A stretch of 10,714 nucleotides of DNA from an uncultured Erysipelotrichaceae bacterium (GTDB lineage: Bacteria > Bacillota_I > Bacilli_A > Erysipelotrichales > Coprobacillaceae), in the NCBI GenBank assembly GCA_945981915.1, contig CAMFRJ010000022.1:1-10714 (forward strand). Direction: 5' to 3'. Position 1 is the stretch's first letter; each line of letters begins with the position of its first letter. The position numbers and the translations under genes were made by a program. This document shows, in pieces, positions 6,597-10,714 of the stretch. The notes beneath the pieces were generated by a model. That model ran no database searches. It worked only from the letters and a program-made list of their open reading frames with translations, and had not been told where the DNA came from.

Positions 6597-7342
6597 TGAA
6601 AAAGATAGTCAGACGCATCTTAATGGTAATCTGTTTAACTGTATTTTGCTACTCGGCATATAATCTTATTGATATATATTTAAATTATAAAAAAATTGAT
6701 GATACATATGATGATGTGGCAGATGAATATACAACAATAGTAGAAGAAGATGAGTTTTCATATTTACAAATTGATTGGGATGAATTAAAGGCAAGAAATG
6801 CAGATGTAAAAGCGTGGATACAGATACCAGACACTCACGTAAATTATCCTGTTTTGCAAGGAGAAACAAATGACAGTTATATTCATCGTGATATAGATAA
6901 AAAGGAATTAAGTGCTGGTTCTATTTTTGTTGCCAGTGAAAATATGGCTCCATTTGATGATTTGAACACAGTGATTTATGGACATAATATGAAAAATGGA
7001 TCTATGTTTCACGATATTAAATCATATACAGATCAAGAATTTGCCAATCAACATCCCTATATTTATATCTATTTACCAGATGGGACAGTAAGTCGCTATA
7101 AAGTGTTTGCAGCTCATATTATCTCAGCAGTAAGTGAATTGTATAATTCGCAAATCAATGATTTGCAGGCTTTTTATCAAAAAATTATGGAAACAAACAA
7201 TCTCTCTATTTCTGTTGATCAAAATAGTCAACAACCAATCATTACGTTATCAACGTGTACTTCTGGTGGAAGTTCAACAAATAAAAGAAATGTTGTTCAT
7301 GCTGTTTTAGAAGAAAAAGGGATTCAAATATCAAAAATATGA
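6596..7342 (+). CDS. Class B sortase
   Basis: Sortases are membrane-anchored transpeptidases that cleave a sorting signal in secreted proteins and join them to the peptidoglycan cross-bridge or to pilin subunits. This 248-residue protein has an N-terminal signal anchor (about 7-29), an acidic linker, and the beta-barrel domain from about 70. The catalytic triad is visible: His130 in TVIYGHNM, Cys221 in ITLSTCTS and Arg231 in KRNVVHAVL. The WIQIPDTHVNYPVLQ segment and the Cys-to-Arg spacing place it in class B. It begins in TAATG, with the ATG sharing one base with the ychF stop, and no Shine-Dalgarno site precedes it, so translation probably depends on ribosomes finishing ychF. No protein in the window carries a sorting signal, so its substrate lies elsewhere. 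A terminator follows directly. Confidence 0.93.
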   Translation: MKKIVRRILMVICLTVFCYSAYNLIDIYLNYKKIDDTYDDVADEYTTIVEEDEFSYLQIDWDELKARNADVKAWIQIPDTHVNYPVLQGETNDSYIHRDIDKKELSAGSIFVASENMAPFDDLNTVIYGHNMKNGSMFHDIKSYTDQEFANQHPYIYIYLPDGTVSRYKVFAAHIISAVSELYNSQINDLQAFYQKIMETNNLSISVDQNSQQPIITLSTCTSGGSSTNKRNVVHAVLEEKGIQISKI

Positions 7343-7343
7343 C

Positions 7344-7375
7344 ATAACCAGTCTCATCAGACTGGTTATTTTCTT
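7344..7375 (+). terminator. Terminator of the ychF-sortase unit
   Basis: A perfect 11-bp stem (ATAACCAGTCT at 7344-7354 with AGACTGGTTAT at 7359-7369) closes a 4-nt loop CATC and is followed by TTTTCTT. It begins two bases after the sortase stop codon. Confidence 0.95.
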
Positions 7376-7392
7376 AAGATATTTGTTAAAAA

Positions 7393-7421
7393 TTGAATAT
7401 AATTAGCGAATATGGTATGAT
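7393..7421 (+). promoter_or_regulatory. Promoter of the first LCP gene
   Basis: TTGAAT (7393-7398) and TATGAT (7416-7421) are 17 bp apart, and a TG at 7413-7414 makes an extended -10. The transcript would start near 7428 with a leader of about 23 nt containing AGGAGG (7436-7441). Confidence 0.8.
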
Positions 7422-7450
7422 TTGATAGAATAAGTAGGAGGTATATAAAT

Positions 7451-8998
7451 ATGAGTAAGATTGTTAAAATCGTCACATCAAGAGCTCTTATTCTTTTTAT
7501 TCAGTTATTAGCAAGTGCCATTTTACTTTTTATGGCTTATCAAGCAAAATTGTTTCCAAATAAATATTTGCTTGTTTTGCTGGCTGTTTTATTAGCGCTA
7601 TTTGCTTTGTTTTGGATCATTATTCAAACAGGTAAAAATAAAGAAAAAAGAAAAGGAAAGATAAGTAAACGTGTTATCATTACAAAAATATTAAGCTTAC
7701 TTTTATCTATTGTGTTAGGTGTTGGATGTTTATATGTTAACAGAGGACTTCAATTCTTTGACAATGTACAAGTTTCAACACAAAAATATGCAGTTAATGT
7801 TATTGTCTTAAGAGAGGGAAAATATGGAGAAGCAACTCTTAAAGATCTCGATGGTAAAAATTTTGGAATTTCTTACCAAAAAGAAAAAGCAACCTTAAAT
7901 AAGGCGTTAGCGAAAATGGAAGAAACAATTGATACACAAAAATATGTTAAATATGATAAATATATTGATTTGGTAGAAGGATTATATGATGGTTCGGTAG
8001 ATGCTATTGTTGTTGGTAATGAATATAAATCATATTTAGAAGTCAATCATCCTGGTTTTGATGAAGAAACAAGAATAGTCAAAGTTTATGAATTTGAAAA
8101 GAAATCAAAATCAACAACAACACAAGTTACTGATGTTACTGAAAACTCATTTACTGTTTATGTTACAGGAATAGATACTTATGGTAGTGTATCGACTGTG
8201 TCTCGTTCTGATGTCAATTTGATTGTTAATGTTAATCCAAAAACAAAACAGATCTTAATGGTCTCTATACCAAGAGATTGTCAGATCAATTTGCATAAAA
8301 ATGGGAAAATGGATAAATTAACACATACTGGAATTTATGGTGTTGAAGAAACAGTAAGTACAATTGAAGATTTCTTAGATGTAGAAATCAATTACTATGC
8401 AAGAACAAACTTCAGTGGTATCACAAATATTGTAGATGCCTTAGGTGGTGTGACAATCGATTCAGATTATGATTTTACAACATTACATGGTGGATATCAT
8501 ATTGTTAAAGGTAAACAACATATGGACGGAGACAAAGCACTATGTTTTGTAAGAGAAAGATATGCCTTACCTTCTGGAGACTTTGATAGAGGCCGTAATC
8601 AACAAAAATTATTGAAAGCGATGTTAGAAAAAGCAATGTCTCCAAAGATCATTACTAATTTTGAAAATATTTTAACAGCGATTGAAGGATGTTTTGAAAC
8701 AGATATGTCATCTAGTGAAATTAGATCATTGATTAATATGCAATTAGATGATATGGCTGATTGGGATGTGTTCAATGTTCAGATCATGGGACAAGGTTAT
8801 CTAACATCTAATACTTATTCAATGTCTGGAACAAGCATATATGTGATGAAACCATACGCTTCAAGTGTTAGAAAGATAAGAAAATTAATTGATAATATTC
8901 ATGATGGCAAGAAAATTAAAGATGCAGATGTAAAAGGCTTAACTGGAGAACCAGAAGATACAACAAAGAAAACAGAAACAACAGAAGATGATGACTAA
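7451..8998 (+). CDS. LCP (LytR-CpsA-Psr) family protein, CpsA-type architecture
   Basis: LCP enzymes transfer undecaprenyl-linked teichoic acid, capsule or other glycopolymers to peptidoglycan outside the membrane; older annotations call them transcriptional attenuators. This 515-residue protein has three membrane segments (about 12-32, 38-59, 77-97), then an extracytoplasmic accessory region (about 113-215), and the LCP catalytic domain (about 233-415). Conserved LCP residues include Asp242 in GIDTYG, Arg252 and Asp254 in SRSDV, Arg275 in IPRD, Lys289, and Arg368, Arg370 and Arg380 in the RERY...DFDRGRNQQ segment. Residues 128-196 resemble a lobe of a family 3 solute-binding protein (KDLDGKNFGI, then GLYDGSVDAIVVGNEY). 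The C-terminus is a Thr/Glu/Asp-rich tail. AGGAGG lies nine bases before the ATG. A close paralogue follows in tandem. Which polymer it attaches is unknown. Confidence 0.93.
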   Translation: MSKIVKIVTSRALILFIQLLASAILLFMAYQAKLFPNKYLLVLLAVLLALFALFWIIIQTGKNKEKRKGKISKRVIITKILSLLLSIVLGVGCLYVNRGLQFFDNVQVSTQKYAVNVIVLREGKYGEATLKDLDGKNFGISYQKEKATLNKALAKMEETIDTQKYVKYDKYIDLVEGLYDGSVDAIVVGNEYKSYLEVNHPGFDEETRIVKVYEFEKKSKSTTTQVTDVTENSFTVYVTGIDTYGSVSTVSRSDVNLIVNVNPKTKQILMVSIPRDCQINLHKNGKMDKLTHTGIYGVEETVSTIEDFLDVEINYYARTNFSGITNIVDALGGVTIDSDYDFTTLHGGYHIVKGKQHMDGDKALCFVRERYALPSGDFDRGRNQQKLLKAMLEKAMSPKIITNFENILTAIEGCFETDMSSSEIRSLINMQLDDMADWDVFNVQIMGQGYLTSNTYSMSGTSIYVMKPYASSVRKIRKLIDNIHDGKKIKDADVKGLTGEPEDTTKKTETTEDDD

Positions 8999-9005
8999 TG
9001 TTTAT

Positions 9006-9056
9006 AAACAATTTTATTTATGGCACATTTAGACATAAATAGAATTGTTTTTTTTT
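9006..9056 (+). terminator. Terminator of the first LCP gene
   Basis: A 17-bp AT-rich stem pairs 9006-9022 with 9034-9050 (one G-U pair) around an 11-nt loop; nine consecutive T cover 9048-9056. It separates the two LCP genes into independent units. Confidence 0.9.
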
Positions 9057-9086
9057 ATATACTTTCTTTTAATGAAGGTGAGCATG

Positions 9087-9095
9087 TGTTAAAAT
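9087..9095 (+). promoter_or_regulatory. Extended -10 promoter of the second LCP gene
   Basis: TGTTAAAAT (-10 box TAAAAT at 9090-9095) is identical to the glycosidase promoter core. The -35 region at 17-bp spacing (TTTTAA, 9067-9072) is weak. Transcription would begin near 9102, so an ATG at 9104 would be leaderless while the ATG at 9122 gets a 20-nt leader. Confidence 0.6.
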
Positions 9096-9121
9096 AGGTA
9101 AATATGGAGGAGAAAAGTAAG

Positions 9122-10633
9122 ATGGGTAGAAAAAGAAAAAGAAGTTTAATTAATCGATTACTTTCAAGAAAAGTCCTTCTTTTATTTCAGATGATAGTAT
9201 CACTTATATTCTTGATGTATGTTTATATATTGAATATTTTACCGTTTAAATATTTTTTGATCTTGGTTGGATTGGTATTTATCTTGTTTATTTTAATGAT
9301 ATTATTTGTGAAATCAGGATGGAAAAAGAAGAAAAGAGAAGGAACATATACTCGTTTGATCGTTAGTAAATTAACATGTATCCTGTTAAGTTTTCTATTG
9401 GTATTTTTGACAGTAATGGTTAAACGGGGAAATAGTTTTATCGGAAATATCACCAATTCTTTTATTCAAACAAGAGTGATTTCAGTATATGTCCCAAAAG
9501 ATAGTGATTACCATAAACTTTCAGATTTAAAAGATGTAGAAATTGGAATTCAGACAAAAAAAGATAATTCGATAATGATGTCGGCTCTTTCTAAAATAGA
9601 AGATGCAATGGGTAGAGAATTAAAAACGAAAGACTTCAATGATTATGCAAGTTTAGGAGATGCAATCAATGATGGTGAAGTAAAGGCTATCGTTGCTGAT
9701 CAGGCATATATGGCTTTATTAGAGGCTAATCATGAAGGTATTGATGAACGATTAAGAAGTGTCTATAAAATTGAAACAGAAGAAAAGATAAAAACAGTGA
9801 CAGAGGAAACGGATATCACAAAAGAACCTTTCATTGTCTATGTCACTGGAATAGATACTTATGGAACGGTTTCAACAATTTCAAGAACTGATGTGAATTT
9901 ATTGGTTTGTGTTAATCCACAAAATAGACAAATTTTGATGGTTTCTATTCCAAGAGATACCTATGTAACACTTCATAGTAAAGGTAAAAAGGATAAGTTA
10001 ACTCATTCAGCTATGTATGGAATAGATGAAACGATAACAACATTGGAAGATTTCTTAGATTTGGATATTAATTATTATGCAAAAACGAATTTTAGTGGCA
10101 TTACGAATATTATTGATGCTTTAGGTGGTGTCACAATTGATTCACCATATGAATTTAATACGATGCATGGAAATTATCATATTAATAAAGGATTAAATGA
10201 AATGGATGGAGACAAAGCACTGTGCTTTGTTAGAGAAAGATACTCTTTACCATCAGGAGATTTTGATAGAGGACGTAATCAACAAAGGTTGTTACAAGCG
10301 ATGATTAAAAAAGCTTTGTCACCTAAAATAATCACGAACTACAACAATGTATTAGCTGCAGTAGAAGGATGTTTTGAAACAAATATGAGTAGTGATGATA
10401 TAAAATCATTTATTAGTCAGCAATTGGATCAAGGTGGTTCTTGGGAAATGTTTAATGCACAGGTCAGTGGTGAAATGAAAAAGACAACAAAAACATATTC
10501 AATGCCTGGAAAAAACGTTTCTATTATTGAGGCGGATGAAAAGCAACTCAAGAAGATTATTTCTGTTATCAATAAAATAGAAAAAAACGAAAAAATCAAA
10601 GAAAAAGATATTAAAGATTTAGGTGGCAGTTAA
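9122..10633 (+). CDS. LCP (LytR-CpsA-Psr) family protein, tandem paralogue
   Basis: This 503-residue paralogue of the preceding gene has the same order of parts: a very basic N-terminus (MGRKRKR), three membrane segments (about 18-38, 42-64, 80-100), an accessory region (about 118-220) and an LCP domain (about 237-420). The catalytic set is kept: Asp245 in GIDTYG, Arg255 and Asp257 in SRTDV, Arg278 in IPRD, Lys292, and Arg371, Arg373 and Arg383 in the RERY...DFDRGRNQQ segment. The accessory lobe has diverged more but keeps SDLKDVEIGIQ and AINDGEVKAIVADQAY. It lacks the acidic tail of its neighbour and ends KDLGGS. An in-frame ATG at 9104 overlaps the ribosome binding site GGAGGAG (9106-9112); I choose the ATG at 9122, nine bases after it. 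It has its own promoter and terminator, so the two paralogues can be expressed independently. Confidence 0.92.
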   Translation: MGRKRKRSLINRLLSRKVLLLFQMIVSLIFLMYVYILNILPFKYFLILVGLVFILFILMILFVKSGWKKKKREGTYTRLIVSKLTCILLSFLLVFLTVMVKRGNSFIGNITNSFIQTRVISVYVPKDSDYHKLSDLKDVEIGIQTKKDNSIMMSALSKIEDAMGRELKTKDFNDYASLGDAINDGEVKAIVADQAYMALLEANHEGIDERLRSVYKIETEEKIKTVTEETDITKEPFIVYVTGIDTYGTVSTISRTDVNLLVCVNPQNRQILMVSIPRDTYVTLHSKGKKDKLTHSAMYGIDETITTLEDFLDLDINYYAKTNFSGITNIIDALGGVTIDSPYEFNTMHGNYHINKGLNEMDGDKALCFVRERYSLPSGDFDRGRNQQRLLQAMIKKALSPKIITNYNNVLAAVEGCFETNMSSDDIKSFISQQLDQGGSWEMFNAQVSGEMKKTTKTYSMPGKNVSIIEADEKQLKKIISVINKIEKNEKIKEKDIKDLGGS

Positions 10634-10652
10634 AGCACTTAAATCTTTTTTT
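10613..10652 (+). terminator. Terminator of the second LCP gene, overlapping the coding end
   Basis: AAAGATTTAGGTG (10613-10625) pairs with CACTTAAATCTTT (10636-10648) over 13 bp with one G-U pair, followed by T at 10646-10652. The left arm encodes the last residues and the TAA stop (10631-10633) sits in the 10-nt loop. Confidence 0.87.
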
Positions 10653-10681
10653 AAAAAAATTAAAAAAATAGTAAAAATGAG

Positions 10682-10710
10682 TTGACGAAGGGAAGAAAAG
10701 AGTGTATTAT
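10682..10710 (+). promoter_or_regulatory. Strong sigma-A promoter for a gene beyond the window
   Basis: TTGACG (10682-10687) and TATTAT (10705-10710) are separated by exactly 17 bp and each differs from consensus by one base. It is the closest match to the consensus pair in the window, together with the folD promoter. The gene it drives starts past the right edge. Confidence 0.75.
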
Positions 10711-10714
10711 GAAT

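Noticed and set aside
7451..10633. The LCP pair as transcriptional regulators, as older annotations suggest
   Set aside because: Both proteins have three membrane segments, an extracytoplasmic catalytic domain with LCP active-site residues and no DNA-binding motif.
1..10714. The whole window as one novel defence, mobile or biosynthetic system
   Set aside because: The genes fall into at least six separate transcription units of recognisable housekeeping and envelope families, with no nuclease, integrase, transposase, toxin pair or repeat array.

Overview
The window looks like a chromosomal stretch from a low-GC Firmicute. The DNA is AT-rich, Shine-Dalgarno sites are strong (AGGAGG type), promoters are of the sigma-A type, and most transcription units end in short hairpins followed by T-runs. 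The proteins (a CpsA-type LCP pair, a class B sortase, a phosphate-specific family 1 glycosidase, DUF951 and YchF) would fit a gut Erysipelotrichia/Coprobacillaceae-like organism, but that lineage is an inference from gene content and protein style, not from a search.

Layout. (1) 44-706: a small unrecognised lipoprotein gene, closed by a terminator at 744-767. (2) 802-3393: one probable operon behind a good promoter, carrying folD, a DUF951 gene and a membrane-bound alkaline-phosphatase-fold phosphoglycerol transferase of the OpgB/LtaS superfamily. (3) 3465-4902: a single-gene unit for a GH1 6-phospho-beta-glucosidase, with a perfect 13-bp inverted repeat straddling its promoter. (4) 5426-4901, the only minus-strand gene: a short PAP2 phosphatase, convergent with the glycosidase and divergent from ychF. 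(5) 5442-7375: ychF followed with a 1-nt overlap by a class B sortase. (6) 7393-10652: two tandem paralogous LCP (LytR-CpsA-Psr) genes, each with its own promoter and terminator. (7) The last 33 bases hold a strong promoter for a gene beyond the window.

How the genes relate. Most products act at the cell surface: polyglycerol-phosphate type transfer (OpgB/LtaS-like), lipid-phosphate hydrolysis (PAP2), protein anchoring (sortase B) and attachment of undecaprenyl-linked polymers to peptidoglycan (LCP pair). Interspersed are housekeeping genes (folD, ychF) and a sugar-phosphate catabolic enzyme. They are split into at least six transcription units, so the region is best read as envelope and housekeeping genes lying side by side, not as one dedicated system. 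I found no mobile element, CRISPR array, tRNA, rRNA or phage gene.

Start sites. For folD, the glycosidase, ychF and lcp2 the longest open frame begins inside or upstream of the Shine-Dalgarno or predicted transcription start. I therefore give shorter starts (855, 3523, 5496, 9122), each with a well-spaced ribosome binding site. The most unusual signals are the operator-like inverted repeat at 3465-3510, the solute-binding-like accessory domain shared by both LCP proteins, the coupling of the sortase to ychF, and stop codons buried within terminator hairpins.
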